Positions 26,799 to 35,531 are shown, numbered from the stretch's first letter. The stretch: DNA of 64,000 bases from Nostoc sp. UHCC 0870 (GCF_022063185.1 NZ_CP091913.1:5557141-5621140); one strand, 5' to 3'. The notes: generated by a model not told the origin, from the letters alone. Made by a program: numbers and translations.

Positions 26799-28634
26799 TC
26801 ACGCCACAGCCACAGCCACCACGCGAAAACCAACATTGTTGTTACGATTCGCGCGCGCGTTCCTATTGCGATTGGCAGAACGGCAATTCCTGGCATTGTT
26901 GTTCCAACTACCGCCACGCAGCAGCTTTGTGTTATTATCGCTACCTGTTAACCACGCACTACCATCTGTCGGCGCGCCTTGGTAGCTATCATTATATACA
27001 TCTTCGCACCATTCCCATATATTACCACACATATCATATAAACCGAAAGAGTTCGGCGGAAATTTTCCTACATTTGTTGTTTGTTCTCGATATTCACCTT
27101 TGGGTGCAGAACCGTAGGGATAGTTACCGTCGTAGTTCACTAAATCTGGGGTGATGGTTTCGCCAAAATAAAACGGTGTAGTTGTCTCCGCACGACAGGC
27201 GTATTCCCATTCGGCTTCGCTGGGTAGTCTGTAGGTTTTTCCAGTCTTCTGGCTCAATTTCTTACAAAACTCTACCGCATCATCCCAACTGACTTTTTCT
27301 ACTGGTCTTTTTTCACCTTTGAATCTAGCAGGATTTGTCCCCATGATGGCTTGATACTGTTCCTGGGTGACTGCATATTTCCCCATAAAGAAGCCGGGAA
27401 CTGTTACCTGACGCTGGGGACTTTCCCTATCAAGTCTTTCCGCCTCTTTTGTCGGTGAACCCATCATAAATGTTCCCCCTGGTATCTGCACCATGTCCAG
27501 TTTGATACCATTCCCCAAGTCTTCTGCAAAGTATTTTGCTGTGTGGTTTTGGCGGTTGGTGATTTTCCCTTGTGCGTTTACCGTCACCACTTCAAATTGA
27601 AAAGTAGAAACTGTAGGGACTGGGGGTTCAACTGTAGATACTCCCTTACCAGAGTTTCCAGAAGTATAATTAGATTTTGATGAAGATGTTACTGGAGTTT
27701 CCCCACGACCTAACAGTTCACGCTCAATTGCAATTTTTTTAATCGCCCTGATTGCATCTGTATCTTGTCCTGAAGCCGCAGCTAGTACGCGAATCCATAA
27801 TTGTTCTGCTAAATCTAGATTACCTTCCTCTTTTGCCTGATAAGCATCAATTTTGAGTGTGGAAATATCAGCTAAAGTTGCATATTGCGGTACAAGTATC
27901 AGATGGGATTTATTGATAGGTTCAGCAATCACATAAGGAGTTTGTCTTCCATTTTGATGCTGACGCACCAATTCCGGCACACGAAAACTGAGATACTGAT
28001 TCAACCTTTCCACGGTGGCGCATTTACCTTTAATCCCTAACCCGTCTATTAGTGCAGTGGTAAAAGCACCTTGTTGTAAAGCTGGTATTTCATAGGAATA
28101 TTCATTAGGTTTACAGGAAAAAATACTGATAACACCTTGTTCACGGGCTGTTTCTGCGGTTTGTCCCCCGATACCTTGACCACTTTTTTGACCTTCATTG
28201 CGACAAGCATCTAAAATTAACACCACATTATCCGCACCACAACGACGCAGGTTTTCAGTGACAAAGTTAATAGAAATGGCTGTATCTACAATGTCTCTGG
28301 GATTACCATCTGAAGACATGAGATAATCACGTCCATCATGGCGCATCCCATGACCACTGAAGAAAAACCAAAAGTTATCACCCGCACCCATCCCGCATTT
28401 TGTACGCAATAAATCTGGCAAATCTAGTAATACTCGCCGTAAATTAGCACGGATAGGGCGGGTTGAGTCGTCTCCAAAATCAGGGGAATCATCACTGAAT
28501 AAGATAACTTGCTCAAACCCCGCCTCTTTGTAGAGAAAAGCCTGTATTAACTCTGCATCTCGCTTGGCATAGTTTAGCGGTTGCAAGTAATTATACTGGT
28601 TAATCCCAATTGCGATCGCCCAATTTTTCGCCAT
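26799..28634 (-). CDS. Caspase (peptidase C14) fused to an FGE-sulfatase domain
   Basis: 611 aa. Residues 1-230 are a caspase/metacaspase domain (WAIAIGINQY, FFFSGHGMRHDG with His95, VVLILDACRNEG with Cys144). A linker to about residue 365 carries an LDLAEQLW helix. Residues 370-605 are a formylglycine-generating-enzyme/sulfatase-modifying fold (QIPGGTFMMGSP, RLPSEAEWEYACRAE, NSFGLYDMCGNIWEWCED, LLRGGSWNNN, VGFRVV). Both caspase catalytic residues are present. In related proteins the FGE/C-lectin fold acts as a binding module. The C-terminal 33 codons are packed with Asn (AAC/AAT), as in diversity-generating retroelement targets. Starts one base after the Pepco gene stop, so the two are co-expressed. 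Presumed role: regulated proteolytic or suicide effector. Confidence 0.88.
   Translation of the reverse strand: MAKNWAIAIGINQYNYLQPLNYAKRDAELIQAFLYKEAGFEQVILFSDDSPDFGDDSTRPIRANLRRVLLDLPDLLRTKCGMGAGDNFWFFFSGHGMRHDGRDYLMSSDGNPRDIVDTAISINFVTENLRRCGADNVVLILDACRNEGQKSGQGIGGQTAETAREQGVISIFSCKPNEYSYEIPALQQGAFTTALIDGLGIKGKCATVERLNQYLSFRVPELVRQHQNGRQTPYVIAEPINKSHLILVPQYATLADISTLKIDAYQAKEEGNLDLAEQLWIRVLAAASGQDTDAIRAIKKIAIERELLGRGETPVTSSSKSNYTSGNSGKGVSTVEPPVPTVSTFQFEVVTVNAQGKITNRQNHTAKYFAEDLGNGIKLDMVQIPGGTFMMGSPTKEAERLDRESPQRQVTVPGFFMGKYAVTQEQYQAIMGTNPARFKGEKRPVEKVSWDDAVEFCKKLSQKTGKTYRLPSEAEWEYACRAETTTPFYFGETITPDLVNYDGNYPYGSAPKGEYREQTTNVGKFPPNSFGLYDMCGNIWEWCEDVYNDSYQGAPTDGSAWLTGSDNNTKLLRGGSWNNNARNCRSANRNRNARANRNNNVGFRVVAVAVA
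26820..26918 (-). other. Candidate variable region (retroelement target)
   Basis: Coding end of the caspase-FGE gene from RGGSW to VGFRVV. On the coding strand the Asn codons AAC/AAT fall at the positions that are diversified in FGE/C-lectin targets of diversity-generating retroelements, between invariant RNCRSA and VGFRV blocks. No template repeat or reverse transcriptase was found in this window, so any donor would be elsewhere in the genome. Confidence 0.4.
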
Positions 28635-28635
28635 C

Positions 28636-29025
28636 CTATTTTGTTTCTTGTCGCTTAAATACCAGCTTAATCGCGCCTTTTGAGCCTGCTTTCACGCCGT
28701 TACCAATTAGTTTGACTTCACCTTCGCCGCTAATTTCTACGGATAATTCTATTTCTTCTAGTCGCATCCCAGAGTTAATTTTGGCTTGCTGTTCTGCACG
28801 ACTGAACAAACCCCCTACTAGTTGCAGAAAGTGTGTCATGTTCTTTTCTAAGTCTTGCGCTTTGACTGGGGAAGCATCTTCTACACCTTTGGGGATAATT
28901 ATTTTTTCGAGTATTTTGTCTCCGAAACTGCGTGTAGTATTTCCGCTTTTAGCATTTTCAGGGGGGGAGGTTTCGGGTGCTTCTCCTGTAACTATCCAAA
29001 TAATGTCTGAGGATGTGTCTGTCAT
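28636..29025 (-). CDS. Pepco-domain partner of the caspase
   Basis: 129 aa. N-terminal half is disordered with a conserved IIWIVTGEAPE opening. The C-terminal half (RLEEIELSVEISGEGEVKL, then GNGVKAGSKGAIKLVFKR) matches, as I recall, the small beta-rich Pepco (peptidase co-occurring) domain, related to Trypco domains and encoded next to caspase- or trypsin-like effectors in bacterial conflict systems. The gap to the caspase ATG is one base. Likely a dedicated regulator or adaptor of the caspase; the mechanism is not known from the sequence. Confidence 0.7.
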   Translation of the reverse strand: MTDTSSDIIWIVTGEAPETSPPENAKSGNTTRSFGDKILEKIIIPKGVEDASPVKAQDLEKNMTHFLQLVGGLFSRAEQQAKINSGMRLEEIELSVEISGEGEVKLIGNGVKAGSKGAIKLVFKRQETK

Positions 29026-29229
29026 ATTACACTGGGTTTTTTAGTATTTTCGCATAAATATATGTATAAGAATGATTGTCTCACGCATTCGCCCTTGGCG
29101 TTCCCGCAGGGTAGGCGCAAAGACGCAAAGAGAGAGACGAAGGGTTTTTGTGATGGTGAATGGCGATCGCTGGTGAGACATATTCTAGTAGGATGGGTGA
29201 TTAGCGATCGCTGCAATTGACTATAAATT

Positions 29230-29409
29230 ATGCAAGAGCCAACGGCAGAACAAGCAAAGGAGCTTTTTAGGGTCTGCTACCATTTGACTAATATGTACTG
29301 CTCAATTCACTTGGTGAGAATAGATGAAACTACTAACCGTATTTACATCCTAGCTGGAGACGAAACTCAATTAGAAATACTCCCCAATGGTAGTGTGAGG
29401 TATTTATGA
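29230..29409 (+). CDS. DUF6888-like small protein
   Basis: 59 aa. Begins MQEPTAEQAKELFRVCYHLT and ends with IYILAGDETQLEILPNG, a pattern I associate with cyanobacterial DUF6888 proteins, which pair with DUF6887. The stop overlaps the next ATG by four bases (ATGA). First gene of a three-gene unit ending in a RelE-type toxin. Function unknown. Confidence 0.65.
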   Translation: MQEPTAEQAKELFRVCYHLTNMYCSIHLVRIDETTNRIYILAGDETQLEILPNGSVRYL

Positions 29410-29669
29410 CCAAGCCAAATTTTTCAGCGATGACAAAGCAAGAGTTAAGAGCTTATGTTTTGGAACATCGAGACGACAATGAAGCTTTCTATGCGTTAAC
29501 CTGCAAGCTCAGGGAAGAACCAGGAATTGAAATAACTTCAATGGAACATTTGCAACAGTTAATTGCAGCCAAGCGGGACAAAATCGATATACAAGATTCT
29601 TACGCAGCTTTAGAGTCAGCATCAGTCAACACCATATCTCTTGAAGACCTGAAAAGGCAATTAGGATAG
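29406..29669 (+). CDS. DUF6887-like protein with antitoxin-like tail
   Basis: 87 aa. Residues 1-45 follow the DUF6887 pattern (TKPNFSAMTKQELRAYVLEH, then RDDNEAFYAL). Residues 60-87 (YAALESASVNTISLEDLKRQ) look like the C-terminal toxin-binding segment of antitoxins paired with RelE. The stop overlaps the RelE GTG by one base. I infer it is the antitoxin, possibly a fusion of DUF6887 with a toxin-neutralising peptide. Confidence 0.65.
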   Translation: MTKPNFSAMTKQELRAYVLEHRDDNEAFYALTCKLREEPGIEITSMEHLQQLIAAKRDKIDIQDSYAALESASVNTISLEDLKRQLG

Positions 29670-29920
29670 TGAGCTATCAAGTACAACTTTTATCGACAGC
29701 TGTGCAGCAGATTGAGAGGCTAAATTCTCAAGTGCAACAACAGGTGATGAAAAAATTAGAAGAGTTAGCATCCAACCCAATTCCAGAAGGGGCGATAAAT
29801 TTGTCAGTTGGGGAAAATTTATATTTAGTTGTTATCAATGAATATCGGATTGTTTATCACATCCAAGAACAGGATTTATTAATTACTGTCACTAAGGTTG
29901 CTCATTCTCAAGATTATTAA
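29669..29920 (+). CDS. RelE/ParE family toxin
   Basis: 83 aa, small basic RelE fold: QVQLLSTAVQQIERL helix, KLEELASNPIPEGAINL, LYLVVINEYRIVYHI strand pair with the conserved Y-R-I-x-Y, and LITVTKVAHSQDY at the end. GTG start at 29669 overlapping the upstream stop. Likely ribosome-dependent mRNA endonuclease or gyrase poison of a type II module. Its 3' end overlaps the opposite-strand HigA-like gene by 29 bases. Confidence 0.8.
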   Translation: MSYQVQLLSTAVQQIERLNSQVQQQVMKKLEELASNPIPEGAINLSVGENLYLVVINEYRIVYHIQEQDLLITVTKVAHSQDY

Positions 29921-30164
29921 ATTTCAGGGCGTGGTATAGCTCCCAATTTGCTTGCAGGTTTACCCAAAAATCTGCACTATTTCCCCATAGTTCTGCTAAC
30001 TTTAATGCAGTGTTAGATGTAATTCTAAGCTGTTCATTTATATCCTCATTGGGACTATCAATTATTTGAGCAAGTTCATCTGGTAATATTCCCAAAGGTT
30101 CTAAAAAATCTTTGACTAAAATTTCCCTAGGATGGGTAGGAGGACGATATTTTGGTAGTCTCAT
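29892..30164 (-). CDS. HigA-like antitoxin, HTH partly degenerate
   Basis: 90 aa. Starts RLPKYRPPTHPREILVKDFL and ends NTALKLAELWGNSADFWVNL, the hallmark ends of HigA antitoxins. The middle, normally a full Xre helix-turn-helix (LARAIGV...INEIVNGKR), is replaced by DELAQIIDSPNEDINEQLR, so DNA binding may be altered. No HigB is beside it; the convergent RelE gene overlaps its 3' end, giving natural antisense transcripts. Solitary antitoxin or decayed higBA module. Confidence 0.72.
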   Translation of the reverse strand: MRLPKYRPPTHPREILVKDFLEPLGILPDELAQIIDSPNEDINEQLRITSNTALKLAELWGNSADFWVNLQANWELYHALKFNNLENEQP

Positions 30165-30330
30165 TGCTAGTTAGCTTCAGGCGATCGTATCAAATCGTTT
30201 ACCATATATAATGCTAAATGTCAATACTAGAATCAATAAAAAGCCCAAAAATTTACATTTAAAAGTAAGCAAAAAGTAAGAAATGGATTTTTTGTAAAAA
30301 GCTGAGATTTAGATATAGTAAGGAAAAATA

Positions 30331-31143
30331 ATGGTTCGACCGCGCAAGGTTTTTGCTCAACATTGGCTCAAAAGTGATAAGGTTTTGGATGCGATCGTTA
30401 AGGCAGCAGAGTGTAGTACAAATGACCGTATTCTGGAAATCGGCCCCGGTACAGGCATTCTCACACGGCGTTTACTACCCTTGGTACAGTCTTTAGTAGC
30501 TGTGGAAATTGACCGGGATTTGTGTAAGTTATTAGTCAAACAGTTGAGTAATAAGGAGAATTTTTTACTGTTACAAGGGGACTTTCTCACCCTAGATTTG
30601 GCTACAAACTTGGTAGCATTTCCTAACTTTAAAAATCAAAATAAAGTTGTTGCTAATATCCCCTACAATATTACAGGGCCGATTATTGAGAAATTATTGG
30701 GAACGATCGCCAACCCTAACCCTACACCTTTTGAATCGATAGTGTTATTAATTCAGAAGGAAGTAGCCCAAAGATTATATGCCAAAGCTGGGTCAAGAAT
30801 ATTTGGTGCATTATCGGTAAGGGTGCAGTATTTAGCTGAGTGCGAATTAATTTGTCATGTCCCCGCAGCCGCATTTCAGCCACCACCAAAAGTAGATTCC
30901 GCCGTCGTGCGCTTGCGTCCCCGACAGATAGAAATCCCGGCGGATGACCCAAAAAAATTAGAGAATTTGCTAAAGTTAGGATTTGCGGAGAAACGCAAAA
31001 TGCTACGGAATAACTTGCAATCTGTCGTAGACCGCGATCGCCTGAGCCAATTACTGGAACAATTAAATATAAACCCCCAAGTTAGAGCTGAAGACCTCAG
31101 CACTCAGCAATGGGTAACTCTGAGTAACACACTCACAACTTAA
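30331..31143 (+). CDS. rsmA: 16S rRNA dimethyladenosine transferase
   Basis: 270 aa (KsgA family). SAM-binding motif LEIGPGTGILTRRLL, acidic VAVEIDRDL, catalytic NIPYNITGP (motif IV), and AAFQPPPKVDSAVVRL. Dimethylates two adenines at the 3' end of 16S rRNA during 30S assembly. Followed after 23 bases by ispE on the same strand; the rsmA-ispE pair is common in cyanobacteria. ATG start at 30331. Confidence 0.95.
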   Translation: MVRPRKVFAQHWLKSDKVLDAIVKAAECSTNDRILEIGPGTGILTRRLLPLVQSLVAVEIDRDLCKLLVKQLSNKENFLLLQGDFLTLDLATNLVAFPNFKNQNKVVANIPYNITGPIIEKLLGTIANPNPTPFESIVLLIQKEVAQRLYAKAGSRIFGALSVRVQYLAECELICHVPAAAFQPPPKVDSAVVRLRPRQIEIPADDPKKLENLLKLGFAEKRKMLRNNLQSVVDRDRLSQLLEQLNINPQVRAEDLSTQQWVTLSNTLTT

Positions 31144-31166
31144 AACTCAGCACTCAGCACTAAAAA

Positions 31167-32120
31167 ATGCGTAGTTACAGTTTGATTGCTCCTGCTAAAA
31201 TCAATTTATATCTGGAAATCATCGGCGATCGCTCCGATGGTTATCATGAGTTAGTGATGATATTGCAAAGTATTGACCTCGCTGACCAGATTGAATTACA
31301 CTCCATCAGCGATGAAACTATCCGCGTTCATTGCAACCATCCCCAAGTACCAACAGATAAAACTAATCTCGTATATCGCGCCGCCGAACTCATGGCGAAA
31401 AAATTTCCCGCAGCTTTGGCTAAATATGGTGGTGTAGATATCACAGTTCACAAACATATTCCTGTAGCAGCTGGGTTGGCTGGAGGTTCGACTAATGCAG
31501 CAGCCGTATTGGTAGGAATAGATTTACTCTGGAATTTGGGACTAACTAAATCAGAACTAGAAGAACTGGGTGGAACTCTGGGTTCAGATGTACCATTTTG
31601 TGTGGAAGGTGGTACAGTCATTGCTACAGGTAGAGGAGAGCAACTTTCACCCCTACCGAGTTTAGATCATATATATATAGTGTTAGCTAAATATCGTAGC
31701 CTAGAAGTTTCTACCCCTTGGGCATATAAAACCTATCGCCAACAGTTTGGTAGTGGGTATCTTAAAGATACCAATGACTTAGCCGCACGAGCCGCCGCAG
31801 TGCATTCGAGTGGAATGGTCAAAGCGATTTTAGATAAAGATGCAGCAGAAATATCTCAAAAACTGCACAATGATTTAGAGCGGGTAGTCTTACCAGCCTG
31901 TCCCCAAGTTTTGCAATTACGAGAACTATTTGCAGTTCAGGAAGGGGTTTTAGGAACTATGATGTCTGGTTCTGGCCCTTCAGTATTTGCTATATGTGCA
32001 TCTCAGCCACAAGCAGAACAAGTTAAGTTACGAGTTAGAGAAGCAATCCCTGATGAAGATTTAGAATTATTTGTGACTTGTACAACTGGACAGGGAATAC
32101 AGGTGACAGGTGACAGGTGA
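31167..32120 (+). CDS. ispE: 4-diphosphocytidyl-2-C-methyl-D-erythritol kinase
   Basis: 317 aa GHMP kinase of the MEP isoprenoid pathway. Motifs: APAKINLYLEI at the start, PVAAGLAGGSTNAAAVLVGI (ATP loop), and GTMMSGSGPSVFAI near the end. It supplies precursors for chlorophyll phytol, carotenoids and quinones. The last codons (VTGDR, stop) lie in a GACAGGT tandem repeat, so the C-terminus was reset by an STRR. Confidence 0.95.
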   Translation: MRSYSLIAPAKINLYLEIIGDRSDGYHELVMILQSIDLADQIELHSISDETIRVHCNHPQVPTDKTNLVYRAAELMAKKFPAALAKYGGVDITVHKHIPVAAGLAGGSTNAAAVLVGIDLLWNLGLTKSELEELGGTLGSDVPFCVEGGTVIATGRGEQLSPLPSLDHIYIVLAKYRSLEVSTPWAYKTYRQQFGSGYLKDTNDLAARAAAVHSSGMVKAILDKDAAEISQKLHNDLERVVLPACPQVLQLRELFAVQEGVLGTMMSGSGPSVFAICASQPQAEQVKLRVREAIPDEDLELFVTCTTGQGIQVTGDR

Positions 32121-32138
32121 CAGGTGACAGGTGACAGG
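32099..32138. repeat. Heptamer array (ACAGGTG)
   Basis: Five to six ACAGGTG units; it supplies the last codons and the stop of ispE and extends into the gap before the DUF3082 gene. Confidence 0.85.
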
Positions 32139-32161
32139 AACTAATGACTAATTACTAATTT

Positions 32162-32488
32162 ATGAATGACCAAAACATAACACCAACAACAACAGAGACG
32201 ACCGCATCAGTTGCAGCAACCCCGTTACGCTGTTTAATCGGGGCAATCATTTCTGGAGGAATGGGATATGCTGTATATTCTCTCATGATTGCGATCGCTA
32301 CAACCTTCGCTAAAAAACCCATCCATTCTAATAACGAATTAGTTATTAAGCTTACCTCTGCCGTTCGTACCCTGGTTGTTGGTATAGTGGCTTTAGGATC
32401 TGGGATATTTGCAATCGTAGCGATCGGTTTGTTCGCTTTAGGGATACAATTATTGCTGCAAAATTTCACCAAGGCTAAAAATAGTTAA
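32162..32488 (+). CDS. DUF3082 membrane protein
   Basis: 108 aa. Thr-rich N-terminus, then two strong hydrophobic helices (LIGAIISGGMGYAVYSLMIA and TLVVGIVALGSGIFAIVAIG extending to about residue 100). Matches what I recall of cyanobacterial DUF3082, a small membrane protein of unknown function often next to ispE. 41 bases after the ispE stop, likely co-transcribed. ATG start at 32162. Confidence 0.78.
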   Translation: MNDQNITPTTTETTASVAATPLRCLIGAIISGGMGYAVYSLMIAIATTFAKKPIHSNNELVIKLTSAVRTLVVGIVALGSGIFAIVAIGLFALGIQLLLQNFTKAKNS

Positions 32489-32513
32489 TGACTGGAACGT
32501 AGGGAAAAATTCC

Positions 32514-32558
32514 CCCCTACACCCCTACACCCCTACACCCCTACACCCCTACACCCCC
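32514..32558. repeat. Octamer array (ACCCCTAC)
   Basis: About five ACCCCTAC units; same family as 13774-13992. It covers the stop codon and last codons of the response regulator on the minus strand. Confidence 0.85.
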
Positions 32559-33413
32559 CACAGGTAAACATTTCTGCCAATCAGTAGAAGTATTCCCCAG
32601 TGGTAATGGAGGTTTTTTATAAAACTGAGAAGATTGTTGCTGTTTTCTCCAAGCCTTGGGAGGTAAACCGTGATGTTGGCGAAATTGACGGGAGAAATGA
32701 CACGCATTTTGATAACCCAAGGCGTTAGAAATTTGCTCAATTGTTTTGTTAGTGTTTTTGAGTAAAGGACGCGCTGCGGCCATGCGACGCTGGAGAATCC
32801 AACCGTTGACAGTATCTCCCGTTTCTTTGGCGACTCTATTAGTTAAGTAAGCAGCTGAATAACCAACCGCCTCAGCTACATCTGATAGAGTGATTCCTTC
32901 ATGGTAATGAGCTTCAATATAATCAAAAACTTCCTTGAGTTGCGGCCTTGATGGAAAAACAAACTCAGGTTCTAGAACTAGCGACTCAGGAAGTTGGTGA
33001 GATTTAACCGCATACCAATATCTTAACAAAGCTTGCTTTTCTAATCTAATTGCGATCGCTTTTAGTATTTCATCTATAGTGGAGGGTTTAGTAATATAGT
33101 CATCCGCACCCAATTCCATACCTTTACGGAGAGCCGTTTTCTCGTGGCTACCAGTCAGAAAAATAAAAGGAATAATTGCCGTTAGAGGATCTTGCCGTAG
33201 CGCATTCAACACATCGTAGCCATCCATATCAGGCATCATAATATCACAGATGATCAAGTCAGGTAAATGGTTTTGTGCCTGCTGAATCCCCACAAAACCA
33301 TTTTCAGCACCTATTGTTGCAAAACCTTCAGCCTCAAGAATAGTTAAAAAGAGATGGCGGGTATCAGTTTCATCTTCAATTACAAGGATTTTTATTGATG
33401 ATTCGTGCGTCAT
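32541..33413 (-). CDS. Response regulator with AraC-type HTH output
   Basis: 290 aa from ATG 33413. Receiver domain (residues 1-125): acidic pocket IEDE, phospho-acceptor Asp in LIICDIMMPDMDGYDV, and Lys in YITKPST. Output: two AraC-type helix-turn-helices (LSDVAEAVGYSAAYLTNRV; IEQISNALGYQNACHFSRQF) near residues 175-270. A phosphorylation-controlled DNA-binding regulator; no cognate kinase adjacent. GTG 33461 would add 16 residues before the receiver and is less likely. The tail (PVGGVGV) is encoded by the octamer array. Confidence 0.9.
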   Translation of the reverse strand: MTHESSIKILVIEDETDTRHLFLTILEAEGFATIGAENGFVGIQQAQNHLPDLIICDIMMPDMDGYDVLNALRQDPLTAIIPFIFLTGSHEKTALRKGMELGADDYITKPSTIDEILKAIAIRLEKQALLRYWYAVKSHQLPESLVLEPEFVFPSRPQLKEVFDYIEAHYHEGITLSDVAEAVGYSAAYLTNRVAKETGDTVNGWILQRRMAAARPLLKNTNKTIEQISNALGYQNACHFSRQFRQHHGLPPKAWRKQQQSSQFYKKPPLPLGNTSTDWQKCLPVGGVGV

Positions 33414-35125
33414 TTTTCCATTACCAGGAATTGTGGTCGGGAAGAATTCACTAAGATTCACTAAAAATTATCTTATGCAATTGCAAAAATCTTTGCTTTC
33501 ATTACTGCATATTTTTATTTAGAGCCAATGGATATTAAGAATAAAATATCTTTGGATATCTATTTATAACTACAATTTGACTTTTAGAAATTTATTTTAT
33601 GCTCGTAAAACGGTAATTTTAGAAGAATTTTATATCATAAATTATTTTTGACAATACTTCATTTAACAGGGATTAAACTACATAATAATATGCTCAGTCA
33701 TCTGTCATTAGGAGTACATTTTTTTTGAGCATCTCTCTCAGTATTGAACAATTATCTACCATAAGAGATAGAAAATATTAAGATAGTTTGTATTAAGTTA
33801 TACAATTTTTTATGTATAATTTTAACCATTGAAAATTATACTCGTTTCAAATACGTACTCTTATTGGTTTGTTATTGAATACTTAATCGAATGTTATTAA
33901 ACAAGTTATTGCTTGACATACTTAATTGATAACAGCACTATATTGCTAAGTATGAAAAAGCCAAAACTTATTCGTAATGTCTTGAGTATAATTTACTACC
34001 TTAATTAATTTAATAATTACACATCTGAAGCATCAACCATCACTAGACATAAATTACTCAACATAGCCAGAAAAAAAAGACAAAAATATAGCAAATTATA
34101 AATTTGACAATGATATGCTCAGATTGTCCATAGCAATCCTATTGATTAGCGGTAATTGCCCGACTTCAGTAACTCACTTTTTTAAAGAAAGTGGGATTAT
34201 TAGCTCTCACCAATTATCTAGGATTGCTCTAGTTATAATGTGATAAATATACTGCTATTGCAACCATAAACAATTAAAAAATATTTTTAATTATTCTCGA
34301 CATAAAATGGTATAATCACTCAGTTTTATAAACTGGCTTTATTTTAGACATGGCAATCAATAGAAAATCACAAATTTAAAAAACAAAAAAAGAGATAGGT
34401 CTAACAAAGAAATAATCATATATATAATGTCCAAAATTGAGTAATCTTAGCAAAGAAGCTGCTTCTGCAAAACGGTTCATCTTTAGGGGTTGGATTAACT
34501 AGATATTTATTCAGCAGATCAAAATGCTGACTAGTGAAATTCGCCCCTATTTTCAAGAACTATTTGTACGCATCTACTAATTTATCTGTGCTGTAGTGTC
34601 AATATCTTGTTGTTGAGATAGCAAAATTAGCTGGAGCATGAAGTGATAGAACCCAGTATCTGTCTACAGCGATGGGCTACGCCCCGCCTTTGGCCGCGCT
34701 ATACTCCGTCCAACATACCAAAAAAATAATCCCATGATTTGCGATTTACTCTCTTACATGAGCAAATTAACTGTCCCACCAAAGAATGGGACTTAGTGCT
34801 GTATCTACCCGATAAACTAGTCAGAACATTTCGTCTTCAGTATGAATTTGCCACAACGGCCACACCGCGCATCTACCAAAGACAGGACAATCAATAGTCA
34901 GAACTCCATACTGCAAGTAGACGAGAAACAATTACCAAAGTAGCCGCATTGTTTGCAACTATTCGCCGTGGTATAGCCTCGGCAAAACATATGTCGGTAT
35001 TGTGTCTATCCTCAACGATGGGGCAGTAGACTCCTAGAAATGTGATAATTAACATCAATTTAGCTGACCAAATTTTCTGGAAAAGTCTTTAACAAAAGAC
35101 TGAAAATTCATCATCAGGGAATGCT
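33414..35125. other. Long AT-rich gene-poor interval
   Basis: About 1.7 kb with no convincing gene. Bases 33480-34640 are very AT-rich. 34665-34710 contains a repeat fragment (GATGGGCTACGCCCCGCC). 34730-34897 is a 55-codon open stretch described separately. The interval lies upstream of the HetP-like gene and may hold its developmental promoters; no site can be assigned with confidence. Confidence 0.5.
34730..34897 (+). pseudogene. Possible gene remnant, unrecognised
   Basis: Open for 55 codons between stops, without a start codon near the beginning. Composition is protein-like (CPTKEWDLVLYLPDKLVRTF, then LQYEFATTATPRIYQRQ) in an otherwise non-coding AT-rich interval. It may be the remains of a decayed gene. 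I recognise no family. Confidence 0.25.
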
Positions 35126-35419
35126 ATGTATCAACAAAATACCAATTACAACTCACAGAATGTTAAAAAAATTAACAACGAACAAATAGAACAAATTATC
35201 AAGGCAATTATCGCCGGAAAGTATTCTTGGGCGTGTGTTTTACTCCTTCGTTTTTCCGGCTATAATCCTATGGAATACATCCCATATCGCACTTATATTC
35301 GCTTACTTAAAAATAACTGCCTAGCTAAACCAAACAACGCCAAAGAATCAGATACACAAGAAGTTTTTCATATCCAATCGAACTGGATGCAAAATAAAAA
35401 TATAGGACTGACCAACTAA
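35126..35419 (+). CDS. HetP family heterocyst-commitment protein
   Basis: 97 aa. The HetP core is clear: EQIIKAIIAGKYSWACVLLL, RFSGYNPMEYIPYRTYIRLL, between a short Asn-rich start and a variable tail. HetP and its paralogues control commitment to, and timing of, heterocyst differentiation in Anabaena; which paralogue this is cannot be told from the window. Preceded by the 1.7-kb gap, followed 112 bases later by a trpC paralogue on the same strand, with an ATGAGTGCT/AGCACTCAT inverted repeat between. ATG start at 35126. Confidence 0.83.
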   Translation: MYQQNTNYNSQNVKKINNEQIEQIIKAIIAGKYSWACVLLLRFSGYNPMEYIPYRTYIRLLKNNCLAKPNNAKESDTQEVFHIQSNWMQNKNIGLTN

Positions 35420-35531
35420 GGTTATCTGTTGGTAGCGGGTGCAGGTATTGATGAGTGCTGAATTCAATCATCACTCATAACTTAGCACTCATATACTCCT
35501 GCTTAGTTAACCAGTTCCTTATAGCCAGTTT

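Noticed and set aside
33986..33999. GTA-N8-TAC site resembling an NtcA box upstream of the HetP-like gene
   Set aside because: The motif is expected many times by chance in 64 kb, lies over 1.1 kb from the gene, and no properly spaced -10 box follows.
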